The notes: generated by a model not told the origin, from the letters alone. A stretch of 64,000 bases of DNA from Isoetes taiwanensis (GCA_021234155.1 JAJEKV010000026.1:16666283-16730282), one strand, 5' to 3'. Counted from the stretch's first letter, positions 37,125 through 47,815 are shown. Numbers and translations: made by a program.

Positions 37125-37244
37125 CCTGCCCCAATAGTGATAACCAAAAAACAAGGACTCTCACTTCACATTAAAGAGTCCAATAAAATAGATAGTTTTT
37201 TTACGTCATGCCACATTGGCAGCGTCCATGAGGATATATGACGG

Positions 37245-37305
37245 ACCCCAGAGACTTGAACACAAGATCTCTTAGTTGCTAACCCAATGGACTAGCCAAT
37301 AGTGA
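37245..37305 (-). repeat. tRNA-like segment, probable SINE head
   Basis: On the minus strand an A-box-like TGGCTAGTCCATTGG (about 37,300-37,286) and a B-box-like GTGTTCAAGTCTC (37,263-37,251) stand at tRNA-like spacing, as in RNA polymerase III promoters. The acceptor and anticodon stems do not fold into an intact tRNA, so a tRNA-derived SINE head or a degraded tRNA gene is more likely. Confidence 0.4.
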
Positions 37306-37399
37306 CAAGGCAAGTGGGTCTTCGTTTCTTCTGTTTCTTGGATCATTCTCATCAAGAATAAAAGTGGCTGCAACGAAACCTGTAGAATTCGGTTAACTT

Positions 37400-37540
37400 C
37401 TTGCCTTGACGTCTTGGAACAGGAAAAGGTCAGGCATTCTCGCCAGCCCCCTGACCTGAACAGCGCACCCAAATTCTGCAGGTCAGGGGGCTGGCAAGAA
37501 TGCCCTCCCCCTTCCCGTTCCACATCACGTCAATGTAAGT
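37400..37540. mobile_element. Foldback/MITE-like inverted repeat
   Basis: Arms at 37,416-37,458 and 37,479-37,521 (inner part CCAGCCCCCTGACCTG) are inverted complements around a 20-base loop. Weaker pairing of the GACGT-containing flanks extends the stem to about 37,400 and 37,540. Confidence 0.8.
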
Positions 37541-38160
37541 TGGTGTGGATTCTTGTTTTTTAGCCAATGATATCCGGCCACATTGCAACCATTCTAATCA
37601 AGAATGGAAAATCGTTGTAGCATTCTTGTTTGACCTGTTACAAATCGTTACATCTGCTTTATTTACCTGTGTGTACTCGAGGAAGGGGGACACGACAGAA
37701 CTCCAAGCCACAGCCATAGCCAAAACTCCGGCAGACTTCCAAACCATAGCCATAGCCAACAACTACGGCAGAACTCCAAGCCTGTCCACCAAGCCAAAGC
37801 CGAGCTTACCACCAAATAGCCGAGCGCACCTACACTCTGTTGAAACCTGAAATCTGTGGAATGGCCGAGCTTACATGAGCTCTGTTTAAAACTAAAATCT
37901 GTACAATGGCCGAGCTTACATGAACTCTGTTGAAACTCGAACTCCAAGCCATAGCTTACTTACCTTGACGTCGTGGACTATTACATTCGTTCATTTACTG
38001 TTATACTATTTTTGGACCACTCTAGGTTTATCGTAATCCGACCAGATTATAGGAGATATCACAAGACTTGTCGACCAGATCCAATGCTGCCAAAGTGTAA
38101 ATTAAGAATTTCGTTAAACTTAAAACATAAACTTGCTTTGACTATAGTTGCATGAAATTC
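37541..38160. repeat. Low-copy direct repeats in intergenic DNA
   Basis: AACTCCAAGCC recurs three times and ATGGCCGAGCTTACATGA twice between 37,690 and 37,950. No gene is supported. Confidence 0.5.
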
Positions 38161-38490
38161 CTCTAATTTCTAAGTATACTTTGGTTAAAGTTTCTAAAAA
38201 AGTAAGCAAAAAATTAGCCAAACCTAGAACAATCTTAGAGTTTTTTAAAAAAATTTGTAAAAAATGAAGTAAAATCAATAAACTGTGGCTAATTCAAGAA
38301 TATTTCTTTGAAAATTTATAGATATTTGGTGAATCCTTCAAAATATTTGGAGAGCATCATTTGTATTTGGCTAAAGTTTTATATTCTTTGAGAGTTTGTC
38401 CTATTAAAATCACCACAACCCTAATGGTCATGCCCAAATTTTAGCCAAATGGCAAAGAATAGCCACTAATTTATACCATTAGTGTTGCCT
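38161..38490. mobile_element. Second copy of the AT-rich element family
   Basis: It shares with 1,439-2,251 the repeated TTTGGCTA/TAGCCAAA motif and an end-like phrase AATAGCCACTAATTT (38,459-38,473 versus 2,233-2,247). Limits are approximate because no target duplication is clear. Confidence 0.4.
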
Positions 38491-39242
38491 TGCTTTATGA
38501 GCTTCAAGAAATAACATAGAATCAAATGTCATCAACAAACTATGAAGCCATACGTATACCTCTATACCCAAGGAATCGGTGTAGGTTGGATGCCAATCCA
38601 AAAGATGGCCAAGCTATGTCAAAAAAACAAAATAAAAAAGCACAAGATTATGCGACGATAGTTCCTCAGGTGCGGCAAGATTAGTCCACAGGTCACAGGG
38701 CAACACAGTCGAACAACTATGCTTCAATGCCAGAGGCATGTACATGCATGGAATGACCTACAGGGACATCTCACGGGCAAAGATAATGGCACGCCTATTC
38801 CTGAAGCAACTGCTCACCAATGGAAACTTCGCTATCGACAGGAAGTCATAAACTATCATTCAATTAAATTGGGATTATGTCTATTCCAAAATCGCACCGT
38901 ATAGGCCTATTATTTACCTTTGTATTGAATTAATCATACTTTTGCACTTTCATTTTCAACCTGGGAATATGCATTTTGTGTTGAAATTGAACGACATTCA
39001 AAAATACGATGCAAATCACCCATATTATGACAGAATGTTGGCAATATAAAAAGTAGAAAATTGCATATTATTTTATACCATCATGGACGACTACGAAATT
39101 TATAGAGTAAAATAAGAAGCCTTTTTCAATAAATAACGGCAAGCAAGTGGTTACAAAACTTAGATTTTCGTAGTTCAAATCGCGGCTGGCGTGATTTTGT
39201 TGGCATAAATATAGCATGATCAAACAACATAAACGCCAAAAA
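38491..39242. other. Intergenic sequence
   Basis: One 61-codon open frame (38,719-38,904) without family features is the longest. Nothing else is supported here. Confidence 0.4.
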
Positions 39243-39464
39243 CTATTCCGATTCATCGTCAATAGGCGTTCCTGAGATCCTTTCTATCATGAACAAACCA
39301 TGCTCTGAATTCCATAACAGATGGATCACAACATCGAAGGGATTAGGATAGAAGCGGATGTGATTCATAGCAACGACAGTCAGCCAGTCTTCAAGTTCTA
39401 TGCCTCGCTGGCGGCAGCTACAGAGGTCCTCATGGTTCATCTTGCAGGTAATGGAATGTGCCAT
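39243..39464 (-). CDS. Small protein A of a local four-member family
   Basis: A 73-codon single-exon gene runs from ATG at 39,464 to TAG at 39,243. GGTATAAATA (39,530-39,521, minus) sits about 60 bases upstream and supports this start over an in-frame extension that would run through the TATA box. The protein starts MAHSITCKMNHEDL and ends with FDVVIHLLWNSEHGLFMIER plus an acidic tail. Decayed relatives at 48,401, 48,907 and 49,548 share the NHEDL/SHSDL helix, the IHL.W strand and the ISG...D-E tail. The gene neighbours the HAD-like and ParB-like pseudogenes on the same strand. Function unknown. It is the only member with an intact frame. Confidence 0.6.
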   Translation of the reverse strand: MAHSITCKMNHEDLCSCRQRGIELEDWLTVVAMNHIRFYPNPFDVVIHLLWNSEHGLFMIERISGTPIDDESE

Positions 39465-39520
39465 AACAAGAAGAAGCAAGCGGAGGCCAAAGTCGATGGC
39501 TTGGCAATTTGATGCATATC

Positions 39521-39530
39521 TATTTATACC
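39521..39530 (-). promoter_or_regulatory. TATA box of small gene A
   Basis: GGTATAAATA on the minus strand. The same context (GGGTATAAATA followed by ATCAAATTGCC) occurs upstream of small gene B at about 48,700. Confidence 0.6.
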
Positions 39531-39751
39531 CACCTAAATTATTGACGGTATATACATACAAATTATTGGACGTATAGCAAATCATATACATATAATAGAA
39601 TAATACAATATGTATACAGAACCAATAATGCTGCTACAGCCATAAAACATTGCAAAGTTATTTTACAATAACACAATATATATTCAAAAGCTTTTGTGTA
39701 AAGTGTCATATTCAAAACATTTATGCAAACTATATTTCTGGTATACATATA

Positions 39752-40731
39752 TCAAAATAGTTCCCTTTCTAGAACAATTTTCTCAAGGTCCATGTCAATT
39801 TTCCCAGTCCGATCAAGTTGCGGGTATAGTGTTTGTATCTCTTCGGCTGATTTTTCTGAAGCTATTCCTTGCAATACACTGATAAAACGAAGTAGAAAGG
39901 ATGGCAGATTTAATGACTGTGACTGATTGAAGCAACACTTGAGGGCGTCATCATCAACCATGATCATGTCTTCCTTTTCTTCAACACCTAGAGCATCCAT
40001 CAGGGTGCGCAAGCATTTCACAAATATCTTTTTACCTGTCGGATCCTTAGGGTTTGTGAATGAAACACATTTGCTTTACTCCCAGACGGACGCCCAATCT
40101 CTATTTAGCTCAGGCACTACTCTCAAAGCTTCCTGTATATTTCTATGTTCCATAGATGACCAAATTGCACAACGAAACAGACTGAAGGCCTGGTCCAACA
40201 TCTCCTTCAGATAAGGGCGCGGGTAAACATATTTGGTACGCGTTTCAAATGGTTTCTATGCATACCGTGACTTATCAAACGTTGCTTTAGGTAATGTTTT
40301 GCATAGCACACCATTCAAATCAAAGACCAGTATTTTCGGGAAAGCCAAATTATGTCTGTAACACAAACAGATACGTATGAGAAGAAAGAAATAGAACAAG
40401 AAAATGCGCCAGACGCGATTTATATAAAGAAGCATGTCAACAAATTCTAAAAATATGAAACCAAAGGAAACTCTAAATCGCGCCAGACACGATCCATATG
40501 CGTGTCATTAGTAAAATGCATGGATATCATAAGACAACGAGCTTGGTCACAATACCTTTCTTCTTCATCAATCCCCGTGGTGTCTTCTTCCGTTGCTTCC
40601 TTATTCTGAGTCCGATCTGGTAGAAGCATCAACCACATCAGTTGAGATTTGTATAGTTTGAACTATGGTTGATAGTTCATTACTCTTTATGCTAACCTGG
40701 CTAGAGCTTTCAGATTTTGATTGTTGAACTG
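39752..40731 (-). pseudogene. FCP1/NIF-like HAD phosphatase, decayed
   Basis: Exon 2 (40,355-39,752, minus) follows TTACAG and contains PKILVFDLNGVLCKT (the DxNG form of the HAD nucleophile box, as in plant NIF-like phosphatases), YPRPYLKEMLDQAF, RCAIWSSMEHRNIQEAL, GKKIFVKCL and DMIMVDDDALK, the last being the second HAD Asp cluster. Exon 1 (40,731-40,556) starts MTVQQSKSESSSQ, is Ser/Thr-rich, ends GAAAG before GTATTG and needs one frame change. Two in-frame stops break exon 2: TAG at 40,258 and TAA at 40,078, both where glutamine is plausible. The intron carries two GCGCCAGaCgCG palindromes like those in the neighbouring ParB-like gene. The family dephosphorylates Ser/Thr of nuclear proteins; this copy is probably dead. 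Confidence 0.7.
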
Positions 40732-42505
40732 TCATTATCTTCATCCTTGTTATTTTTATCCTGTGCTTTATCTTCATCTACAAGGATGTTCACACAGGCA
40801 TGTCGAACGTATCGACAGGATCCAGAACCATTGTCTGCTCATTGGTGATATCCATATTGATGCTAGCCAGGTGCCGTCTCATAGCCTCCCGTTCTTTAGC
40901 CAAATCTGCAGGTATTTCGGCCTTAGAGCTCGAAGCTTTGCTTTTTGCACTGCCGATTGGACCCCTAGATGCTTCCTCTAGCACTTTCTCAAAAAAGAAC
41001 TCTAAGAAATGCTTGGCTCGATCATCAGAGACGACGCTCTGGCATTTCCTTGCTAACTTCAAAGATTCCCTACCGATGTAACCTCTGACGTGAAGCTCCC
41101 AGCAAGTTGTCTCCAATGGGTAAAATGCTTCAATGAGATAATGAGAAAGGGCCATAGAAAATCCATTCTTGTTTAGCCTCCCCTTATGTGACATTAGGAG
41201 CTCATACTTAATGTGCTCCACAAAAATGGGCTCCGCCTGGTTTTCTTTCTCATCTTCCGCTTCAAGTTCGAACCGTTCCATGTCTACCACACCCTTCCCC
41301 TTATCTTCAATAGTTTTCTCAAGATAGAAAACGTTTTGCAGGAGGGGTTCATCGAGCTGATAGCACTGCCATACAAGTTTTTTGCTTCTGGTTTTCCCTT
41401 AAGCCTTTCATATTCCTTATCATCCATCATGGCGATCATAATGATTAGCACATGAGAGATTTCACTTTCTGTTCTAAACTCACTGTCCCTGTTTTCATCT
41501 ATAAGGATTGCTTGCCGTATCACTTTAACGTATTCTAAATCCTTTGCAGTAGATAGAGCATATGCATAGGACATGTCGGAGGGGCAAATTGTGACGATGG
41601 CGTAATGCATTTCTATCGTAAAACCACCGTATGTATTATAGAAGGTGTTATAGTCATCAAGCGACCATCTGGTGCCTCGACTATCAAGCACGAAGAGTGT
41701 GATATCGTGCGGTCCTTTACCCACATCTGGCATTGCACACTTAAAACCAGTGGACACTTGGTAAAAGAATGTAGATTCTTTTTTGGGGGTCTGCTTCACC
41801 AATGCAACTTTTCTTTTCAACTCGGATGCCACTTTCGTGTGAAGCCCACGCAGGTTTGCAACATTTTTCAATTTCTATTGTTTGACAATGTCTTTCAACC
41901 AAAAAACATACTTCTTTACATCATCATTGGAGACATTGTATTTTTGCATTATCCCTAGCTCCGACAATGACCACTTCCCTGCAAGCCTTTGTAATTCCTC
42001 TCCAACTGCCTTCCTGAGCACTCGAATATTTTTCAGTTGGTCGCAGGCGTCTTCAAATGATACCTTGTCCTTCGCTGCAGAACTTTTCTTGTAAAGGACT
42101 TCCTTTCTGATGCACCTATCTAGAACCGAGATCAGTTCTTCATCATCTAATCCCTGGGCCTTCCTTATCTCTGTGATATGGAGATCGAATATTGATGTGT
42201 CGACAGGAGGAAATCTGTCTTGTAAATCAGGCAACTTCTTCTCCATATAGGCATCCCAGAATTCATTCCATTTTTCCCAGACATGGTCAGAAGCAAAAAT
42301 TATTTTGCAGGCATCCTTGGGTACAGTAGGAGCTTCGGAAGCATCTCCCATTTCATCTCCTTTTTTTTTCTTCGACCTGGTGCTCTTACTCTTGCCATGT
42401 ATTATAGTCTGACAAAGTGTCCTTTCTAGCAATTTGAATTCAGCGCTTTTGGACTGACCCTGTCTGGTTAGTATTGGTTTCCATATTCTATCTATTGGTT
42501 ACGAG

Positions 42506-43208
42506 CAGGGATAGGTTCAATACTGTATACGTTTTATACGCAATACGTATTTTTCGTTTGATACGGCACAAATTTGACGTTTAATACGTCAAAAATACGG
42601 CTAAAAAAATTTCCGGCGTCGAAAACTTTCGCGTAAGCGAAAACAACTGTTTCGCTTACGCGAAGTCTTGTTCGCGTAAGCGAAACAATATTTTTCGCTT
42701 ACGCGAACCAGAAATAGTTTCGCGTAAGCGAAATGAACTGTTTCGCTTACGCGAAAACATCTTCGCGTAAGCGAAACAGTCAACTTCGCGTAAGCGAACG
42801 CGCCTCGAAATATATATAGAAAACTTCGCGTAAGCGAAAACTTCTGTTTCGCTTACGCGAACCGCCCTTCGCGTAAGCGAAACGCAAAGAATGCTTACGC
42901 GAACAAAAAAAAGTTTCGCGTAAGCGAACCTTTATAATTCGCTTACGCGAAAAGAGTTTCGCGTAAGCGAACATTAAGGCTTCGCTTACGCGAAAGCCGG
43001 CGAGGGGATTCGCGTAAGCGAAAACTTAGACTTCGCTTACGCGAAAGAAAGTTCGCGTAAGCGAAACAGAAGGTTTCGCTTACGCGAAACTTTTTTTTTC
43101 CGGCCGGCGAGTATTAAATACAAAAAATACGTATTTTTCCCAAAAATACGTATTTTTGCACTTTATACGTCTGAAAAAATAGTTTCATACGTACAGAACC
43201 TATCCCTG
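42506..43208. mobile_element. hAT-type MITE built of palindromic repeats
   Basis: The ends CAGGGATAGGTTC and GAACCTATCCCTG are perfect 13-bp inverted repeats of the hAT CAGGG type. The flanking 8-bp duplication GTTACGAG is perfect (42,498-42,505 and 43,209-43,216). Subterminal zones repeat ATACGTATTTTT. The core (about 42,620-43,095) holds roughly 20 copies of GCGTAAGCGAA, mostly alternating in orientation every 20-25 bases, so TTCGCGTAAGCGAA palindromes fill it. No transposase is encoded. It interrupts intron 3 of the ParB-like gene. Confidence 0.92.
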
Positions 43209-43269
43209 GTTACGAGCGTGCCGCAATTGCTCTATATAGGGATTGCAATTTGTTAGTTCCAGGTTATTA

Positions 43270-43630
43270 ACAACAAATCGCGTCAGGCGCGATTTGCGTA
43301 TTCTCAAAAGAGACTGCTTTCATTGGTTGAAACACTCCCATTTCTGAATATGCAAATTGCACCTGATGCAATTCTAGAATAGAAGGAAAATCGTGCCGGG
43401 CGCGATTTGCGTATTTTGAAAAGAGACTGCTTTCACTGGTTGAAGCACTCCCATTTCTGAATATCCAAATCGCGCCTGGCGCGATTTCAGAATAGAAGGG
43501 CCTGGCGCGATTTGCCTACTTTGAAAAGAGACCGCTTTCACTGGTTGAAGTACTCTCGTCATTTTTTAATATGGAAATCGCCCCTGACACGATTTTAAAA
43601 TGGAAGAAAATTGCGCCAGGCGCGATTTGA
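43270..43630. repeat. Tandem 112-bp repeats each with CGCGCCTGGCGCG palindromes
   Basis: Three units begin with a palindrome near 43,275, 43,388 and 43,498 and share AAAAGAGAC(T/C)GCTTTCA(C/T)TGGTTGAA; a last palindrome lies at 43,607. Each unit has a second, more decayed palindrome about 75 bases in. The array occupies intron 3 of the ParB-like gene beside the hAT MITE. Confidence 0.88.
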
Positions 43631-45527
43631 CTAACCAGAAACTAGTTAACTGGTTCTACTACTCAGTTAAATGTATCAAGTTAGCGTGAATTGCAAATAT
43701 AAGAACAAAAAACGAGGGAAGAAAGAGTTACCTTTTGTACAGAAACATTTCTCCCATGTTGTTAAGAAGTGCACTGATTTCAGCTAGCTCGACAGGAGTT
43801 GTTGAGCCGCTCAGAAATTGGCAGTTTCTGACCGAATACAGCTTGTAGAACAATTGATTTCTAATGCCTTCAAATCAGAACCTTCTGAGCCTCAATTGAG
43901 TGCTGGCCATCTATTATCATGAAATGTACGCCTTGGTTGTCGATGAAGTCATCCAGCTTGTTCCACATGAGTACCTTCCTCGTCTTCGTATCGTAAGGCA
44001 CTACATCTGTCGGCATTGGTACCTGCCCTGGATTTTCGATCATGCTGTTGACTATCTCCAAGGAGTGCTGCTTGTCGTACCTTCTGCTGACATAAATAGC
44101 TTTAGTGGACCTGAAAAACCTATCGACGTAGACGAGATAGGTGAAGCTAAGGCCCAGTAGATACTTGTCAGCATATTTTTTGAGCTTGCTCATCGCCTCC
44201 AACTGCCTTGCCTTGTCATCATCACTTGTAAGGCCTGCTGTGACTTCTGTAGTGTCCCTGCCTCTAGAACTTGCATCTTCCTTATCCTTCAATGCCTGCA
44301 TGTAGACGATGCCTGAGGGACTCGTGCTGATGGCGCGTCGTACAGTTAAAAGCCCTTCGCATATTCTTTTAGGCGTCAAGGACTTGCCAACTGTCCAACC
44401 AAATTTGAACATGGTGTCAGCAATGTCGTCTGACCTTAGGACAGTCTCTTAAAAACAACTAGAACTGCACCGATTAATCTTCTTTAGGCTCTACTTATTT
44501 TTTTGCCCCACTTCAACTAACACTGAACAATATGAATCGTCATGTTCTTCGCATGTGATAACAATTCCCTGCTTCTTCATTTGATCAGTCTCTTTTACTC
44601 TAGACATGAAAATAAGATTTGTCTTCCCACTAGTCTTGAAGATCTCGACATACCATTCTGACCCTTCTATAAGATCTTCTTCTAGACAGAGAGGTTCTAC
44701 CTGAGCCTTTATTATTCCAGATGTATCTTCTAACGTCAACACATGCTGTAGGTCTATAACGGTAACGTCTTCATCTGTCCTTTGCTTTTTTTGGGCTGAA
44801 GATGTTTGACTGAGTTTGGTTTTCCTTTTGATTGTCCTTTGTGTTCTTGCAAAATGATAGCATAACATTAATGTGAAATGCGAAAATATATGCTAACTTG
44901 CAACATATGCAACAAAAACGCGCTTGACGCGCTTTGAAACTTGAGAGATTATAATCTTAGTCTAAATTGTGCGAGGGGCATTTTGTCCAAAACAAAAGGG
45001 GTTTGTCAATATAGAATCCAGAGATAATAAACTAACATAATGCTTGGAATATATGCAACAAATACGCGCTTGGCGTGCTTTGAAACCGAGCTTAAAGATT
45101 TTAATCTTTATCTGAAGGCATAACTAACTATAGAAAGCACAACTAACTACAGAAGACTGTTCAACTAACTATAGAAGATTAAAAATAGCGGATATAGAAA
45201 TGAATGAAAACACAACATGAAGAAATATCAAAAAAAAAGATATCTCGTCATAGCATATATTTGCAAACATCTTGGGACATATGAACTAAAGTATTAGAGG
45301 ACATATGCTTCTTAGCGGATAATAACTCTAGTATTAAAGAAAAACATCCTGAAAACCTAACGAAAGGAGGGACACAGAAACAAAATATATAAGAAAAACT
45401 GATGAATACCTGAACCGCTAGCTGGATTAGTGCATTCAGCTTTTTCAGCAAGATCCTGTATTGCTTTGGCATGTCGCCCACCTCTACATGTGCCTCGGCC
45501 GCGGCTGTCAGATCCTCCAGACGCCAT

Positions 45528-45846
45528 AGAACTGCAAGTTCGAAAGATATGTTATGAGACTGGAGTTTTGATTCAAATTTATATGTATGGGTTGATAATC
45601 TACGCCATCAGATTAGAATCGTCATTTTAAAATTATACCGCCTAAAGTAACCGCCCGTCTCGCTCATTTATATTTTTAAAACGTGCTATTCTTTTTATTG
45701 CAATTTCAAGAAAATAATTAATTCTTATTTTCAAGAAACGCATATGTGGCAAGCTACTTCCACCTAATCACCCAAGATCACCGACCCGCTTCCATAGCGT
45801 CTTGAGCGCCTTCAATCGACCATTCTTCAGCGTCTTCAATCGATCA
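45528..45846. promoter_or_regulatory. Divergent promoter between ParB-like copy 1 and DUF8039-like frame
   Basis: About 320 bases separate the two outward-facing ATGs (45,527 minus and 45,847 plus). The stretch is AT-rich near 45,650-45,740. No canonical TATA box stands out in either direction. The same head-to-head arrangement recurs at 53,070-53,905. Confidence 0.45.
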
Positions 45847-46180
45847 TGTCGGCTAAACTACAGTGAGTGTCATTCAATTCTGAATATGCACAGCTTCGTC
45901 CTGTTTTTTTTTTTTCATGTCAATTCTATCGTTCCGGTTGTTTATCAGTGTCAAAGAAGAATGTTATTTTTTAACAGCAAACTTGAAGTGCCGAGTAGGA
46001 TTATGTAAAGTCGAAGATCTGAATCCAAGTTCTATGTGCCATGGTGTTTTTCTTGGAAGCAGTTTCTGTAAGATTTCGATTATAAATTGCAATTATGAGG
46101 GTGAGGCTCTTCCACGAAGACATCCCGGTGGCCATCCAGTTGGCGAAAGCGTGGGCACATTTGTAGCATGGCTAAAAGAA
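45847..46180 (+). pseudogene. DUF8039-like fragment (N-terminal part of a transposase-like gene)
   Basis: A tiny first exon, ATGTCGGCTAAACTACA before GTGAGT, may start at 45,847. A second exon-like block after TTTTTTAACAG (45,976) encodes LKCRVGLCKVEDLNPSS, CHGVFLGSSFCKISI, and finally GESVGTFVAWLKEG. The last phrase matches the AVGTFIEWPRQDI of the frame at 52,780-53,070 and the usual V-G-x-x-I-x-W-P ending of the domain I know as DUF8039. Nothing transposase-like follows it here, so this copy is truncated. It faces away from ParB-like copy 1. Confidence 0.5.
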
Positions 46181-46263
46181 GGTCTGAATTATATAATTCT
46201 ATTGATTACTGAAATATAATATGAATATATCATAACATGTGCGTCATGGTGTGAATATTGAAT

Positions 46264-46369
46264 TCTTTGATGCCTTTTAGCCAGTCTTATCAACCCCAGA
46301 AAACCACACATTAATCAAAATGTGTAGTTTCTTGGGGTTGGTCAGACTGGCTAGAGGGCATCAAAGGAT
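46264..46369. mobile_element. Foldback element, about 50-bp arms
   Basis: The arm 46,264-46,312 (starting TCTTTGATGCC) is the near-perfect inverted complement of 46,319-46,369 around a short AT loop, giving a hairpin of just over 100 bases. Confidence 0.85.
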
Positions 46370-46687
46370 TTCAATGTTTCTGACATTGCGTATAAAAGAA
46401 AACATAATAAAAGTCTTGTGAGATAAAAGTCTGCAGTGTAAAATTGCGCCAAGCGCGAGATTGTATTAATATTCACAAAATGAAATGTACATTTTTTTTT
46501 GTGTGTCAAAATGCGCCAGGCGCGAGTTCTTTCCAAACTAACATAGGAGGCTATATATATATCTAACACAATGAGGCTGTACATACTCTACAAAATGTCA
46601 CAAAGGGCCACTTGATCAACAAGATAACGAGTCACGTGGCCACTGTAATATGACACTATCCTCCCATTCATTGGGAATGTCGAGTCT

Positions 46688-46951
46688 CTATATCAGAGTA
46701 TCCCGTCGATCTCTGGCCTTCCTAATCATATCCTCATATTTATTTGTTGGCATGGGATACACCAAGAGCATGAGGAGTCGCATAAACCCCGTGATGTGAT
46801 GGTAGCATTCCCATGGCCTTACATCAAGACTGTCAAATGGCTTATCCATCTCTTTTTGTAGGTTTTGAACAACACAATTAAGAAGTAACTTGTACAGGAT
46901 CCAGCGTTGATTGTCGTCCAAAGGAAGTGTACTTGAACGAGAATCAGCCAT
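46688..46951 (-). CDS. Unrecognised 87-residue open frame
   Basis: ATG at 46,951 opens a frame beginning MADSRSSTLPLDDNQRWILY and including PFDSLDVRPWECYHHITGFM and MLLVYPMPTNKYED before the stop at 46,688. Composition is protein-like with balanced aromatic and charged residues. GCGCCAGGCGCG-type palindromes flank it on both sides (46,441; 46,507; 47,037-47,150), as they do exons of the ParB-like gene, so it may be an exon or small gene of the same unit. No homologue recognised. Confidence 0.4.
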   Translation of the reverse strand: MADSRSSTLPLDDNQRWILYKLLLNCVVQNLQKEMDKPFDSLDVRPWECYHHITGFMRLLMLLVYPMPTNKYEDMIRKARDRRDTLI

Positions 46952-47815
46952 GTAAAATGCACTAGAACGAGAGAAATTAACTAATTAGAAAATAATATTC
47001 CTCTCGCCAGAAAATAATCTGAAAGATTTTATGTTCAAAACGCGCCAGACGTGTTTTCTAAAGGGTGTTTTTTTTTTTATAAGTTCTACTCTACATGCGC
47101 CTGGCACGTTTTGAATAAATTTGCAGGAAATGGAAACGGCAAAATTGAAATGCGCCAAGTGCGATTTCGTCCATTCTAACATATCATACTATAGAAAGAA
47201 AAAAAAAAAATATGATACATAGATCTACTTACGGGCAGAGAGCATTACTTACCAAATTTTATATGACAAAGCGGTGAGCCACGAACTTGAACAACAAGGT
47301 TCAAATTTGGATCTGTAGGGATGAAATAATAAAAACAGCTAAGATACTAAAAAACAAACGAGGTTCTCAAAAAATAAGAAGCCAGTGAATATGAATAGAT
47401 ATATGAAATAGAATAGAACTAGTAATGGTGCCCAGCGTTGCTGGGCAGAAGTTCTTAATGTATGATAGCACCCCTCATACTGGACATTGACTTTCATTTG
47501 TGTGGAACCATTTTTTTCATTGTTGCCTTGTTAGCAAACACCCCTCATATTTGCACAATTTATTCCTACAACTCCCTTCGTATTTGTTACATTTGTGTTG
47601 GCCTACCATCTAAGAAATGTAGTCCATGATAGGAGTTGCATAAGTAGCCAACTACTATAAAAAGATTGAAGTTGTTTTCCACATTTTTTCATTTGTAATA
47701 TGTTTTTCCTCTCCAATTGATCAAGAAAGCAATATTTTCTAATGTTTTTCCTCTCCAATTGATTAACTAAGGAACATTATCAAATTTCTCCTATTGTCCA
47801 GGATGAGAATATGAG
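46952..47815. other. Intergenic/intronic with three decayed palindromes
   Basis: Palindrome relatives GCGCCAGACGTG (47,040), GCGCCTGGCACG (47,097) and GCGCCAAGTGCG (47,152) occur; the remainder is AT-rich and without genes. Confidence 0.5.

Larger units (their letters stand above)
40790..45527 (-). pseudogene. ParB-like/DNA-methyltransferase-like protein, copy 1
   Basis: Exon 1 (45,527-45,410) encodes MASGGSDSRGRGTCRGGRHA and ends G before GTATTC. Exon 2 (about 44,850-44,491) has KKQRTDEDVTVIDLQHV and MKKQGIVITCEEH. Exon 3 (44,447-43,732) carries the ParB-like core: PMPTDVVPYDTKTRKVLMW, then HFMIIDGQHSIEAQK (compare DGQHR-type ParB/DndB boxes), a one-base shift, and SALLNNMGEMFLYKR before GTAACT. 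Exon 4 (about 42,450-40,790) has a charged region, then ITLFVLDSRGTRWSLDDY where beta-class methyltransferases have DPPY, AIVTICPSDMSYAYALS, and KYELLMSHKGRLNKNGFSMA followed by WELHVRGYIGRESLKLARK near the SAM-binding motif I. One in-frame TAG (41,874) and at least two shifts break it. Copy 2 at 53,905 confirms the exon plan. A hAT-type MITE sits in intron 3. Confidence 0.7.

Noticed and set aside
40076-41874. A variant nuclear genetic code with TAG/TAA read as glutamine
   Set aside because: The PPR gene uses normal stops and the affected frames also contain frameshifts, so pseudogene decay explains the stops better.
42601-43000. Minus-strand frames full of AYAKL/RLREV repeats
   Set aside because: They come from reading the GCGTAAGCGAA palindrome array of the hAT MITE; no stop is generated by the unit, so open frames are expected by chance.
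42620-43095. CRISPR-like array appearance of the GCGTAAGCGAA repeats
   Set aside because: Spacers are too short and irregular, units alternate in orientation, and the host is a plant; the terminal repeats and 8-bp duplication identify a hAT MITE.
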